DNA of 64,000 nt, from assembly GCA_964247055.1 (NCBI GenBank), contig OZ176050.1:6510001-6574000 (forward strand), read 5' to 3'. Below are positions 27,474 to 40,720 of this stretch, in pieces (the first letter of the stretch is position 1; the number at the start of each line of letters is the position of its first letter). The DNA comes from Paragordius varius (taxonomy: Eukaryota > Nematomorpha). The position numbers and the translations under genes were made by a program. Below the pieces are notes generated by a model. That model had not been told where the DNA came from. It ran no database searches and saw only the letters and a list, made by a program, of their open reading frames with translations.

Positions 27474-27767
27474 TTTTATCTTTTAAGATAAGAGATAATA
27501 AAAGAAATGTGAAATGAACTGAACTATTTATTTTGGTTTTTTAAGGTGTATATATAGCAATTTTAACTGTCCATGATTTGCATTATATCAATAAAATTCC
27601 AAGTAACAAAGGTTATATATTTACATATAACACAAAAAATATAGAAAATAATACAATTCAAATAACGGTGAAAGTTATGATATATAACCAAAGTATGTAT
27701 TTCACATTTGCATATAACACAGAAAAATATTATAAAAATAAAGTATATCTTTCAGATTTGCCTAACA
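27474..27767 (-). repeat. 3' LTR (294 bp) of the Ty3/mdg4-type element
   Basis: By reading, it is identical over its whole length to 31765-32058. On the minus strand it starts TGTTAGGCAAATCTG and ends ..AAGATAAAA. Confidence 0.92.
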
Positions 27768-30700
27768 TCACTTCCCCCTTAAGAGAACCGGACCGGCGGT
27801 CGCCGAATTCTCTCGGGGTAACGTCGCTCGTGCGGATTTGCATTGATATTGTCATTATTATTATTAATGTTATCATTGCTACTATCATTATTATTATCAT
27901 TTATTTTATCATTATTATTGTTATTACTATTGTTATTATTATCAATACTACTATCATTATTATTATTGTTATTGTCTATATTACTATCATTACTATTGTT
28001 TGGTGCGGTTGAGTTGGCCGGTAGGTCTACGTGTTTCAACTGATCTGCATGCTTTCTGACAATCTTCTGGTTTACCTGATCCCACACACTGTACGAAAGG
28101 AGACCCGTTCTATCAACAACATCGCCGGCTCGCCATCCAACATTTTGTTCGTTTCTCATCATTACGGGTTGGTTTATTGAGAATTCACGGCGTGGACGGG
28201 GTGCGTCTAAGATTGTTGCTTTTGTGTTGATCCAGGTGAGGGGTGTTTGAGATACTCGTTTGAAGAGTAGTTGAAACGGGGTTTCTTTTGTAGTCGCATG
28301 TATTGAATTACGACACGACCATAGAGTGGTATTGAAGGCTTCTTGTGGTGAAATATTATCATTTTTGATTTTTCTATACTTGCCCTTGAGGGTCCCCACT
28401 AACCTTTCTACCATCCCATTACTTTTAGGATGATAGGGGGTTACCCTTACGTGTTTAATACCCAAGTTTGTTAGAGTGGATGTGAAGTACGAATTACTAA
28501 AATAAGAAGCATTATCACTAATAACCGTCCTCGGAAACCCAAACCTGGCAAAGGTTTCCTCGAGTTTATGCAATATGTTTACCGAATTAACCCTTTTTAA
28601 CATGAACCCTTCCGCCCATTTGGATGAGCTATCAATCAGTAACAACCAATAATACCCGTCAACTGGTCCCGCTATATCGATGTGTAACCGTTCCCATATC
28701 GCAGCATTTGGATCCCAATGATAAGTCGGATTTTCAACTAGGCTTGGCTTGTTTATCTGACATGCACTACACTCACTGTATCTTCTTACCAAATCGTTCT
28801 CTAATTTCGGCCAAAAACAAGTAAACCTTGCCATTGCTTTCATTGTTTCTACGTTATTGTGCCCGCTGTGTAAGTAGTTGACCACGTTTGACTGTAAGCT
28901 TTCTGGAATGATAATTCGATCGTTTAAACTGACCAATCCGTATTGGTACGAAATCTCTCCCTTCCGATTCGTAAACCCAGCCAACTCAACATCACTCCAA
29001 TCTTGGTTATGAATCGCCTTAATTACTTTCTGCAAAATTTTATCTTTAACCGTTTCTCTCCGAATTTCATCGCGACTTAACTGAACGTTATGACAATTAA
29101 GAAACCTAAGATATCTAGTTACCATGTAATCTCTATCGATTGTGTCGACATTATCATCACTGGGACATCTTGATAAGTAATCAGCTCTATTTTTGGGACC
29201 CGCCTGATAACTAAGTTCAAAGTCATAATCATTCAAACGGTTCACCCATCTTAAAACTTTCGCATTTTGTATTTCTTTCAAATTTCTATCCCTATTTATT
29301 AACCTAACAAGTGGTAAGTGGTCTGTCAAAATTTCAAACTTTCTACCATAAATGAAGTTGTGGAACTTTTCTAATGCAAAAACAATAGCCTTTAATTCCT
29401 TTTCTATCGTAGAGTAGTTCGATTCTGCGGTACTACATTTTCTTGAACCATAGGCAATGGGTTTCCTTTCACCATTTACCATGACTTAGAATACATCCAA
29501 ACCCTATATCTGAGGCATCGGTTTCAATTACTAACTTTCTATCCGGATTGTATGGTGTTAAAAATACTTGTTCACTTAATAATTCCTTAGCGGCTTTCCA
29601 ACAATTCTCATGTTTTTCCGACCAGTTCCATCTAACGTTCTTACTTGTTAAACTATGTAAGTCACTTACAATCAATTGAAGCTTGGGTATAAATCTTTCA
29701 TGAAACGTCAAAAATCCTAGAAAACTTCTTAAAGATTTTTTTATCCACAGGTTTTTTAAAATCATTGATTGCTTTTACTTTATTCTTGCAAGGACTTATA
29801 CCTTTATTACTTATTTCAAATCCCAGATAACTTACTGAAGGTTCACCAATTTTTATTTTATCTTTTCTTAATCTAAAACCTGCTAATTCTAACCGATTTA
29901 AAACATTATTAAGATTTATTAAATGTTCCTGTTCAGATTTGCCAGTTACTAAAACATCATCTAAATATGCACAAGTGCCGGGACAATCTTTTATAACCTG
30001 GTCCATGACTCGTTGGAAAATTATTGGTGCTGTTGACAGTCCGAAAGGCATCCTTTTGTAGCGAAAAAATCCTTTGTGAGTCGCAATTGTCAAGAGATCT
30101 TGTGATTCTTTGGTTATGGGCATTTGTAGATAGGCATCTTTCAAGTCAATCTTAGTGAAAACTTGGCCTTCGCCAATCTTACTCACTAAATCATCAAACG
30201 TTGGAATGATATGAGAGTCCTCAGTGAGCCACTTGTTGATGGTAACTCTAAAATCGCTGCAAATTCTTACCTCTCCATTCGCTTTGAGCACATTAACGGT
30301 GGGCGTGGCCCATGTCAGAGGTGTAAGGTTGGGATCTATCGGCTCCAGAATGTCTAACTTTTGTAATCTTAGTAATTCATTTTCAACTTTTGCTCTTAGG
30401 GGAAACGGTACTCGGCGGCAAGGCCAAACTTTGGGGGAGGCATTGGGTGCTATATGAATTGTAACTGGCTCAATGTAACAACCTAATTCCTCTTTAAATA
30501 GATTAGGGAAATTTTCAATAATTTTATCAAGTTTAAGAAAGTTAATTCGTACTTTAGGAATGTCGATGTTAAATCTCGTGATCCAATCCAAGCCACAAAT
30601 GAGCGGTGCCTTTGACATTTTTTCTTTCAATACACAACATTCTGCGTTCCCCAAGTTTTGCCCATTGATTTGCACTGTGACTGTTGTTACGCCCAGTAGA

Positions 30701-31764
30701 GGTACTATGCTATTATTGTAGGCTTTTACTGGCGGTATGGGTCTAATATTTGGCTTGCCAACTTGTTTCCAGGTGTCAAAGCTGATAACACTGATGTCAG
30801 CTCCAGTATCATAGATAAACGTTTGTTCTGTGTTGTTTATCATTATTTTTACGGTCCATGGTGAGGTTGGCATTGTTTTTCTATGGATCTGGCGGTTGAA
30901 CAAATTTTTGGCAGTGTTTTTTGATCTACACATTTTTGCGAAGTGATGAGGTTTTCCGCATTTATTGCAATTGCGGTTCCAGGCAGGACATTTGTTTGGT
31001 CCATGGCTATTACCACAACGATTGCACGAATGTGTTAGGGGTTTTGCTGTTGGCTGTCGTGAACGCATGGCCTTGTTATTATTATTGGTGTGTTGTAATC
31101 GATTTAAATTATTACCATTATTATAATTGGTATTATCATTATTGTTATGAAGGCCAGCCCTGGCAGCCTCGTGTGCTAGTGCGAGATCCACTATCGTTTC
31201 TAGAGGCACGGGTTGTCCGTTGATCTCGGCATCGGGATACCTTGAATGTATGTCAATTTCCAATTGTGGTTGCCGTAACCCAATGACGAAGGCATCTCGA
31301 ATCCGTTCCTCTATTGAATCCTTAAATTTTGCCTCTTCGGCTGCGATTTTTACCCGTTCTAGAAATTGGGTAAACGATTCGGTGTTGTTCCGCACAAGTC
31401 GAAAAAACTCAAATCTGCTTTGGAATTTCGACTTTGTGGGATTGAATACCTTTAAACCCGTTGCCATTATCTCGGTCCATTCTGCATCTTTTATCTTTTT
31501 CGGATAGAGTCGTTGGTTGATTTTGCGTACCACCATTAGACCTCCATACGCAAGCAAGGTTGTTTTGAAGGCTTGTTCTGTTACAGGGATATCTTTTGCC
31601 TCCATAACATTTGTCATATACTCAACGTATTCCTCAAACTTAATATTATCATTATATTTTTCGATGCATAGGTTAGCGAGATTGATTGGCGTTGTCATGT
31701 TCGATTGGGTATCAGTAAGACCTCCACTAGCACTAGCTTAGTTCGGTACTCGAATTGCCACCAA

Positions 31765-32058
31765 TTTTATCTTTTAAGATAAGAGATAATAAAAGAAATG
31801 TGAAATGAACTGAACTATTTATTTTGGTTTTTTAAGGTGTATATATAGCAATTTTAACTGTCCATGATTTGCATTATATCAATAAAATTCCAAGTAACAA
31901 AGGTTATATATTTACATATAACACAAAAAATATAGAAAATAATACAATTCAAATAACGGTGAAAGTTATGATATATAACCAAAGTATGTATTTCACATTT
32001 GCATATAACACAGAAAAATATTATAAAAATAAAGTATATCTTTCAGATTTGCCTAACA
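31765..32058 (-). repeat. 5' LTR (294 bp) of the Ty3/mdg4-type element
   Basis: By reading, identical to the left LTR. It is followed on the minus strand by one base and then TGGTGGCAATTC, a plausible tRNA primer-binding site. Confidence 0.92.
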
Positions 32059-32063
32059 TTTAT
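32059..32063. repeat. Target-site duplication TTTAT, right
   Basis: Matches 27469-27473. Confidence 0.85.
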
Positions 32064-35000
32064 AAACTTCCTTTAATTTGTACACTAGTGACAAATGGAG
32101 CAAGGAAATTTATTAAAAGTACAGGTGAACCTATCCTTTGTTTTATCTGTGAATTTGAGGTAAAAAATTTTTAACGTTTATTTCCAGAGATTACATTTAT
32201 TGATGATGGCTGTTAGCATTATGTCGACAGCGTACAACATTTCGAAAGATAAACCTGTTTTTATATTATCAGTTATTACATCCATAAGGATGATAAATAG
32301 TAATGGGCTGAGTATGGAGCCCTGGTGTAGCCCGACCTGGGAATTGATTGGTGTTTCCCACGGGAGTTCTCACGCAACTAGTGTCCTCATATAGTAAATT
32401 TATTATTTTTATTATCCATTCCGGAATTTCTTTTTTTTTCGTATTGCAAATGTGATTATGGACCGCGGGATGCAGTCGAATGCACGGCTTAAATCAATAA
32501 AAATGTAATATAAGGTTTATTTTTGCATCTGTAGGTCTCTAACCTTTTAAGAATGAATATGCCGTCAGAGGTGCTGACACCCTGTTGAAATCCGAATATC
32601 CATCGAGCAAAGCTGACGCATTTTCTTTCTATTATAATTTCAAATAATTTTATTGCATGCTCAAGTAATTTTAATGGTCTGTAGGAGGCGCAGTTAAGCA
32701 AGTCGCCTTTGTTTCTCTCTATTGGAATTATGATACTGTTCCAGTCATTTGGGATTTTTTCCTCCATAATATGATTAAATAAATAGCTCTGTGAAATAGG
32801 AAATTGCTTCAGGAATATTTTGCAGAATTAAGTTTTGATTTCCGTGGGACCAGCTGCTTTATTAATTTAACATTTTTGCATGACTAAGCTCACATCTGCG
32901 GTAATGATTGGGGGTAGCCTAATAACTGGAGGAAGTTGGTATCTCGACGTTTGAATGCTGGAAATATAGCATATTTTTTATGTATTTTGTCCATTTATTT
33001 TGGGTGCTAAGAGTGTCAGTAACTGTGTTATTTTTATCTTTTATGGCTTTTACTAACCGAATAATCTTTTTGTTACTCTTGATATCTTTTTGTGTTTAAT
33101 TTATCTTTTTAATTTCTCCTTCAAGTTTTTTAGCCATTTCCAAGCATCTTTCATTCATTTTGTCAGCTAAAATATTCTTTATTCTTTTTTAACCATTATG
33201 TAAATGTTTGTCATCATTGTGTTTAGAAGCTTTCCATTTTTAAGGGCATCTCTTTTCTCATTCAATTAGGGTTTCATATCGCTTTGCCACCAGGATTGGG
33301 ATTTTGTTTTTGCACGTTTTTCTTCCGCAGATAAACCTTTGTGAGAAGAGTGTTTTTTAGATACTCCCAGCCGTCATGGTTGTTAGGGGAATATGTTTTA
33401 GTTCAGATGTAATTTGGTTAATGTATAGATGCTTTATTATAGGATAACTAAGTTAAGCAACGTTAAGTTGAGGCAATTTTTAGGGCTAGGTCGGTTCTTA
33501 TTTATTGTTAAAAAAGCAACTGCTAGTTTATGGGTTTTGATGTAAGCTATAAGTTTTATGAATTGTTTATTTAATAACACAAAATCTATTTGAGGAGTGT
33601 GCTTGCCACTTTATTTATGTATTAGACTGGGTTTTTTTGTAAAATGTGCTTTGCCAATCAATAGGTCTACAGCACCGCAGAATTTTAAAGCGTTTCACCC
33701 TCTTTGTTGCGGGAACCAATACCTACTTGTAAAGTTGATTTATTCACGTATAGCAATATGGTATATTAAAATAGAGTTGAGCGATAAAAAGAAAACCTAA
33801 ATAAAAAAGTGAGTGGCTATTATATCACAAGTTCTTTTTATGTGTGCATGCCTTATTTGCGTAGACGTTACACAATGGTTATTCTCAACAACAGAAAAGC
33901 TTTAACACGAAATATATATATAATATTCAAATACAAAATAACTGATGCAACATGAATTGAGTGTGTTAACAAAATAGAATATTATAACCTTACACTACTC
34001 CATTGTGTGTACCTTCAAAACCATCGGCGTGTATTCCACTGTGTCCATTGAAATCCCCGCCGATCAAAAGTATGTCATTTGTGGGAACATTTTGTCCAAT
34101 CTGATGAAGCTGATTACAGAATTCCAGTTTGCTAGTTTCATTTTGACCCTGTTAAGGGGTATAGATGGATAGTATGTTAAGGGTTGTATTAATGAGAGCC
34201 ACTCGCATTTGAAATCTCTTGTTGTGACGTGTTGTGTCAATAATATTTTTTTATCTGATAGTTTATGGCTATGGCTACTCCTGATTTCCCTGTTTTTCCT
34301 CCTTCATAATAAAGTGTAAAACCTTCACGTCCGTTTTTAAAACGTGTGTCTTGTAAACAACATATCAAGTTTACGTTCTTTATCGCATTTATTATCATCC
34401 AAGCTTTTCCAAGAAGGGTACCGTCATTCCATGTGCCAAATTTTAAGTTATTATTTTCATTATTAAATGATTTTTTCTCCGGTAACAACATTTCTCGTTT
34501 TCAGAGATCTATTATTTATAAATATAGTTATTATGAATAGTGTGCAGTATAAAAATAAATGAATGAAGTTTCAAAAAAGTATTTATTGAATATTATTTCA
34601 CTGTTAAACATGACATGGTAAAGTAATGAGGCTTGATTTTTATAGACTATATGCCCTTATAGCCAAACTCTTAACCCAGAGGAGAGAGTACCTTAGCTGT
34701 AGAGCGTGTCTAAAAAGACTTCGAATCTCTCAATCCTTTTGTAGATTAGAGTCTACAGCCGAGGAAGGTGCCTTTCCGGGTTTTGGAAGCTCCCAATCCA
34801 TCTTTGGTTTTGATAACTTATATAATCGTTATTATCATCTGGCTGCTGGTTATAGCGCCCAGAACTCACTTGAAAACCATGTGTGTGGATAGAGGCATTG
34901 TGATATTTCGTAAGGAAATGAGACAGCCAAACTCATTACCGCTACGGCCCACACACTAGTTTTCCTCCTTATGAATTGATGTTCATTGTTTGTATGTTCT

Positions 35001-35267
35001 TCACAAACAGGGTCGCTTCCGTTAGACCCAGGATGCCCCGCGAGGAGGTGGGAGTCAGTCGTAAATTTTTGATGTGGCCTCCGAAAGTTTTGACTTTGTA
35101 AACCCATCTAAAATAGACAAGTTTTCTTAGGCTAATTCTAATCCCGTAATAGCGCGAAATTTTTTTAACTGAATGCTAAATTATGACATCAAAATAAATA
35201 TTCGAAAAAATATATGTTATGCTTAAAACTTTAGTTTATATAAAATTTTGGCGAAACAAGTTTTATG

Positions 35268-35275
35268 GTTTAAAG
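35268..35275. repeat. hAT target-site duplication GTTTAAAG, left
   Basis: The same 8 bp occur at 40551-40558, directly outside the other terminus. Eight bp is the hAT hallmark. Confidence 0.93.
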
Positions 35276-35452
35276 CAGGGGTGCCCAACACAAATGGAGC
35301 CACCTTTCCTCAAAATTCCAAAGAGCCACTTTTTATTTATATATATCAAGACATTGGTTACAAATACATTTATTATATTAACATATAGATGTACTAATTT
35401 TCATATCAAAAAGAAAATAAACAATATAAATATAATAATGCTTTGCTAATTA

Positions 35453-37670
35453 CAGTATGCATTTTAATGTATGTTAAGTAATTTTATTGTCTGCCAAATA
35501 ACATAAATGGTTTATCAAATGCGTAAAATACTGACCCACGAAATTATTTCGTAGTACACATATGAAAGAGGATTGACGTGAGAATTAACATAGGCTTTAC
35601 TTTGATGGATATTTTGTAATGTTAAATTTTGAGAATATTATAGCAATTTATGTTAACAGTAATATTGTTGTTACGTATTTAGATGCGGAATTTTATGGGT
35701 TTTTATCTTTGATAAATTAATAAATAGTAGAATACGTAAGATTTTTTATGTTCCCTTAATAATATATATTTTTCAACATGCTAAATACCTGTATTAATTA
35801 ATATTGGTATAATTTTATTTAGTTGTTATTACTAATAAAAAAAACAGGTAAATATATATTTGTGAAAATTTAAGTAGATTTTAGATTTTGGTCTTTTATG
35901 TTTTGCATTGTTAATTATTAATAATTTTTAAGTATTTCAGACATTTTAATCAGGTAAAAATTGCGGTTTTTAACAAATTTAGTAAAAATTTAGTTTTATT
36001 TTTGTTTTTTTAGGTTTTGCATTGGTTAATTGTAATTAACTACTACTTATTTTGGACATTTTAAAATTTACATTTAACAATTGCGGTTTTTAACAAATTT
36101 AGTAAAAATTGAATTTTTTTTTGTTTTTTTTTAGGTTTTTCATTGTTAAATGTAATTAATTACGACATATTTTGGAAATTTTAATAATTACAGGTCAAAA
36201 TTGCGGTTTTTAACAAATTTAGTAAAAATTTAATTAAAATGTTCAAAATAAGTAGTAGTTAATTACAATTAACAATGCAAAACCGAAAAAAAAAAACTAA
36301 ATTTTTACTGAATTTGTTGAAAACCGCAATTTTTACCTGTATTTATTATAATGTCCAATATATGTATTAATTAATTACATTTAACAATGAAAAACCTAAA
36401 AAACAAAAAAAAAACTAAATTTTTACTAAATTTGTTAAAAACCGCAATTTTTACCTGTAATTATTAAAATGTCCAAAATATGTAGTAGTTAATTACAATT
36501 AACAATGCAAAACCGAAAAAAACAAAAAAAACTAAATTTTTACTGAATTTGTCAAAAACCGCTATTTTTACCTGTAATTATTAAAATGTCCAAAATATGT
36601 TGTAGTTAATTACAATTGACCAATGCAAACCTAAAAAAACAAAAAAAACTAAATTTTTACTAAATTTGTTAAAAACCGCAATTTTTACCTGTAATTATTA
36701 AAATGTCCAAAATATGTAGTAGTTAATTACAATTAACAATGCAAAACCTACAAAAACAAAAAAAACTAAATTTTTACTAAATTTGTTAAAAACCGCAATT
36801 TTTACCTGTAATTATTAAAATGTCCAAAATATGTTGTAGTTAATTACAATTAACCAATGCAAAACCTAAAAAAACAAAAAAAACTAAATTTTTACTGAAT
36901 TTGTCAAAAACCGCTATTTTTACCTGTAATTATTAAAATGTCCAAAATATGTTGTAGTTAATTACAATTAACCAATGCAAAACCTAAAAAAACAAAAAAA
37001 AACTAAATTTTTACTAAATTTGTTAAAAACCGCAATTTTTACCTGTAATTATTAAAATGTCCAAAATATGTTGTAGTTAATTACAATTAACCAATGCAAA
37101 ACCTAAAAAAACAAAAAAAAACTAAATTTTTACTAAATTTGTTAAAAACCGCAATTTTTACCTGATTAAAATGTCTGAAATACTTAAAAATTATTAATAA
37201 TTAACAATGCAAAACATAAAAGACCAAAATCTAAAATCTACTTAAATTTTCACAATATATATTTACTGTTTTTTTTATTAGTAATAACAACTAAATAAAA
37301 TTATACCAATATTAATTAATACAGGTATTTAGCATGTTGAAAAATATATATTATTAAATTTAGGGAACATAAAAAATCTTAAAATATGTATTCTACTATT
37401 TATTTTATCAAAGATAAAAACCCATAAAATTCCGCATCTAAATACGTAACAACAATATTACAAATGTTAACATAAATCGCTATAATATTCTCAAAACTTA
37501 ACATTACAAAATATCCATCAAATTAAAGCCTATGTTAATTCTCACGTCAATCCTCTTTCATATGTGTACTACGAAATAATTTCGTGGGTTAGTATTTTAC
37601 GCATTTGATAAACCATTTATGTTATTTGGCAGACAATAAAATTACTTAACATACATTAAAATGCATACTG
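35453..37670. mobile_element. 2.2-kb foldback element of ~118-bp modules, nested in the hAT
   Basis: The outer ~490 bp on each side are near-perfect inverse copies, starting CAGTATGCATTTTAATGTAT and flanked by TA. Inside, ~118-bp modules are stacked, each with core ACCGCAATTTTTACCTG, an A-run and TAGTTAATTACAATTAAC. About three modules stand in one orientation (35950-36235) and about eight in the other (36240-37165), so the palindrome is lopsided. There is no ORF. The TA-CAGT...ACTG-TA ends resemble those of the 204-bp MITE in SMC3 intron 18, hinting at the same Tc1/mariner-like mobiliser. Confidence 0.8.
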
Positions 37671-38232
37671 TAAATTATATCAATGTGTAAAAAAAAGATA
37701 AAAATACATGGATATGGTAAACTTATTGCAATTCGATAGTATGACTAGAGTAGACTGTGGCGAATTTAATCGCCAAAATGTAACCTTATTTATTCAGACA
37801 GCGAGTTTATCATGAGGTGTGTACATGAAATTATAAAATGTGTTTTAAGTATTTCGCGCGCTAATAGATCACGATGAATCAAGCAATGGACCTGACTTAA
37901 AAGTACATAAAAGCACATATATTAACATTCTCAATTGATAGTCCCTACAAAAGAAATGTTACCTTCTTAAAGGGAGATGATAATCATGCAATTTAAAATG
38001 TATTGGGTTAAATATGAGCGAGTCTTGTTTGATAGCGATTGGTGCCCATCCACGATGGGAAAAAACAAGGGTAAGATGGAAACCGATGCCATAAATATGA
38101 TTAAATATATATAATGCATTGACACCGTAAAAATCTCTGTGCACATGATTGTTGTCGAGGAAAATGTTTAATAAAGTTTTTTTATCTAATAAAAATAAAA
38201 AAATAAATATTTTTCATTGCATAATTAAATTT

Positions 38233-39907
38233 TTAATGGGATATTTGTTTTGTAATTTTTTTGCTTAATTTATTCAGATCTATATCAATATTTGATACAG
38301 CACATCTCAATTCCTTCTCCAAGTTTTCATCAGTTAATAAAGAACGCGAAAGAGATTTTGTGTATTTCATTTTAGAAAAAAAACTTTCACAAAGATAAGT
38401 GTACCCAAAAGCACAAATTAATCTTTCTGCAAAAATCCTTAAATTAGGAAATTTATCAAACTTTATATATTTTTTATAAAATTCAATTTTATTTGTTTGC
38501 CCAAATAATAATTTTAATTCATTATTGGATTGCAAATCTAGTAATTCCATTTGTCAATTAATAGGAGCGTTGATAGCTTCAACGTAGAATGGACAACAAA
38601 ATAAATCAAATATTTTTTCATATTTTGTCATATCCCTGTATCGATTATTAAAAGCTTTTGATAATATGTTAATTTCATCTGCATATTTTAAAAAATCGTT
38701 AGTTTACCAGCTTTAAATCTATTCCTGGAATAGTCAATTTATGGTTATTCGCATCAACAATTAAATTATCTTGCTTTTGCAAGGATTTATTTAATTGAAT
38801 TAGTTATTCGGTAATATCTACGGAAAAGCATATGTCTGACAACCAATCTTCATTGGTTAATTTCTCTACCAAATAATTATTCTGCAATAGAAAAATATTT
38901 ATTTCTTTTAATAATAAAACCTTTTTAGGCATTTCCCTCGACTAAGCCATCTTACATTTGAAAAAAATATAAAATCTCAATATTAATAAATTTCTTCTAA
39001 TAACTCCTTAAACTAAAGCATGAGATTTAAAATTAAACATTCATAACATTGTCCATTGTCAGAGCATGTGCGCAGAGATTTTCACGGTGAATCATGCAAT
39101 GCATTATATATATATGGTCAATATTAATACCATCGGATTCCATCTTATTTAACAATAATTTTACGGTTTCCTTGTTCCCATCATAGCTGGGGCACCATCT
39201 GTTGTTAACAAGATAGCGCCCTCATATTTAATTTATTGTCCTCAATACATTTTAAAATTGCATGAAACATATCATTTCCCTTAGTTGTATTTTTCATCGG
39301 AAGTAAACCTAACATATCTTTTGTTATATTAAAAAATTCATCTATCCCTCGAATAAAAACTACCAATTGTGATATGTTGCTTATATCTGTGCTTTCATCA
39401 AATGACAAGGAAAACGCCGCAAAATTTTGAATTCTTTCTTTTAGGGAAAGTTGAATTTCTTCTGCGATGTATGTAATTCGTCGACACATAGTATTGCGCA
39501 AAAGACTTATACTGGATATTCAACTTTATTAGGCAAAACACTTTTATAATTTCCACTAGGCATTCGTTTACAAACTCACCATCAGAATAAGGCTTAATTT
39601 TTTTGGCGAGTAAATTGGCAAAAATATAACTTGCCTTTACTATCGGATAAGGTTGCGAGAATGAAATTGTTGGTTGGAGATTACTAATATTTTTTAAAGA
39701 TTCTAATTTTATTATTTTCATTGCTGTAGTCATATTAATAAAATCCAAATGCATGGTATTGGCATGTCTTTTTAAATTATATTCGCGAAACCCGTTTGTC
39801 GTAAATTTGCAAATAAGGCACTCCGCTTTGTTGAAAATTTGAGTAAAATCATATTTTAATTCCCAGTTGGGATTGTATTTTCTAGTTACTTTTTTAGATT
39901 TATGCAT
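38233..39907 (-). pseudogene. hAT transposase, broken
   Basis: Blocks on the minus strand: an N-terminal BED-type zinc finger CLICKFTTNGFREYNLKRH (about 39820-39750), then IFANLLAKKIKPYSDGEF; after a frameshift near 39510, LRNTMCRRITYIAEEIQ and the catalytic-region motif AFSLSFDESTDISNISQL (near 39380); a decayed middle (38550-39200); and the C-terminal dimerisation block FPNLRIFAERLICAFGYTYL..CESFFSKMKYTKS (38460-38340). The order and the FDESTD / LCESFFSKMK pairs identify the GTF2IRD2/ZBED-like hAT transposase group. At least one frameshift and several stops break it. Confidence 0.85.
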
Positions 39908-39910
39908 AAT

Positions 39911-40320
39911 GAAAGCTAAATAAATTATTTTAAATGCCTATTTTTTTGCAAGTAATTTAATGTACCAGACCCCAATTTTAATTCCCAGTATTGGTATGAA
40001 AGCTAAATAAATTATTTTAAATATCTATTTTTTTGCAAGTACAATTGACCCAAATAATAATTCCCAGTATTGGTATGAAAGCTAAATAAATTATTTTAAA
40101 TACCTATTTTTTGCAAGTAATTTAATTTTTCAATGGATCTTAATTATAATTCCCAGTATTGGTATGAAAGTTAAATAAATTATTTTAAATACCTATTTTT
40201 TTGTAAGTATTTTAATGTTTCAATGGACCCAAATTATAATTCCCGGTATTGGTATGAAAGCTAAATAAATTATTTCAAATACCTATCTTTTGCAAGTAAT
40301 TTAATGTTTTAATTTAATGT
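39911..40320. repeat. Five ~85-bp tandem repeats before the hAT transposase
   Basis: The phrase GAAAGCTAAATAAATTATTT recurs near 39911, 39998, 40078, 40168 and 40257, followed by TACCTATTTTTTGCAAGTAA and an AATTCCCAGTATTGGTATG link. The link resembles sequence at the start of the transposase (AATTCCCAGTTGGGATTGTA at about 39858), so the array probably grew from the gene's own 5' end. It may be part of the transposase promoter or subterminal binding region (inference). Confidence 0.7.
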
Positions 40321-40550
40321 GAAAGTTATCATCTTGAAGTTGGAAATAACATGCACGAAAAAGTGTGTTTTATAAATGATTAAATGAATGCGATGATAGA
40401 TATTTATAATAAAGAATTTTATTAAAAGTTTCCAAATATAATTTAAATGCCAAAATAAAAATGCATAATTTACATAAAAATTTTAAAAGAGCCACTCAAA
40501 ATTTTCAATGAGCCACTAATGGCTCGCTAGTACCCTGTTGGACACCCCTG

Positions 40551-40558
40551 GTTTAAAG
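40551..40558. repeat. hAT target-site duplication GTTTAAAG, right
   Basis: Matches 35268-35275. Confidence 0.93.
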
Positions 40559-40720
40559 CATGGAGGAAACCGTATAAAAAAAGAAATTGTAAAACACTTT
40601 TTTTATAATTCGATGATGCTGAACATATCTATCATCAAACTGATTTAAAATTGTTTTTCAAATTGTTAATAATTTTTTTTAACTAAACTAATATATAACC
40701 AATATTTTGTATTAATCTTC

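Larger units (their letters stand above)
27474..32058 (-). mobile_element. Young Ty3/mdg4 (gypsy)-type LTR retrotransposon, fossil copy
   Basis: A 4.6-kb element inserted into the LINE at 26.8-35.1 kb. Parts on the minus strand: 5' LTR 31765-32058; a primer-binding-like TGG start just inside it; gag from about 31698 with a CCHC zinc-knuckle region near 31020-30920; an aspartic protease DTGA near 30800; reverse transcriptase (30500-29800, YLDD); RNase H (about 29700-29200); integrase (about 29100-28100) with a zinc-binding part and an Asn-rich tail encoded by a triplet run; 3' LTR 27474-27767. The order protease-RT-RNase H-integrase is that of the Ty3 group. The two LTRs read identical and the TTTAT duplication is intact, so the insertion is recent. 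The coding part looks nearly whole, with about one or two breaks; no envelope gene is seen. I treat it as a fossil. Confidence 0.92.
35276..40550 (-). mobile_element. hAT DNA transposon, 5.3 kb, with nested foldback element
   Basis: The ends are CAGGGGTGCCCAAC and its inverse GTTGGACACCCCTG (one mismatch), followed inward by GAGCCAC-type subterminal repeats on both sides. The 8-bp duplication is perfect. It carries a broken transposase on the minus strand (39907-38233). At least two other repeat structures lie inside: a 2.2-kb foldback element (35453-37670) and a short tandem array in front of the transposase (39911-40320). The intact duplication suggests modest age, but the transposase frameshifts show it cannot move itself. 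Confidence 0.92.

Noticed and set aside
27578-28043. Plus-strand open frames rich in Ile/Leu
   Set aside because: They are antisense to the Asn-encoding triplet run in the LTR element's integrase tail.
34850-35107. 85-codon minus-strand frame as a host gene
   Set aside because: It lies immediately upstream of the LINE endonuclease on the same strand, and is GC-rich like a LINE 5' region.
36240-37165. Regular repeats resembling a CRISPR array
   Set aside because: Units are ~118 bp with no unique spacers, sit in a palindrome and lie in animal DNA.
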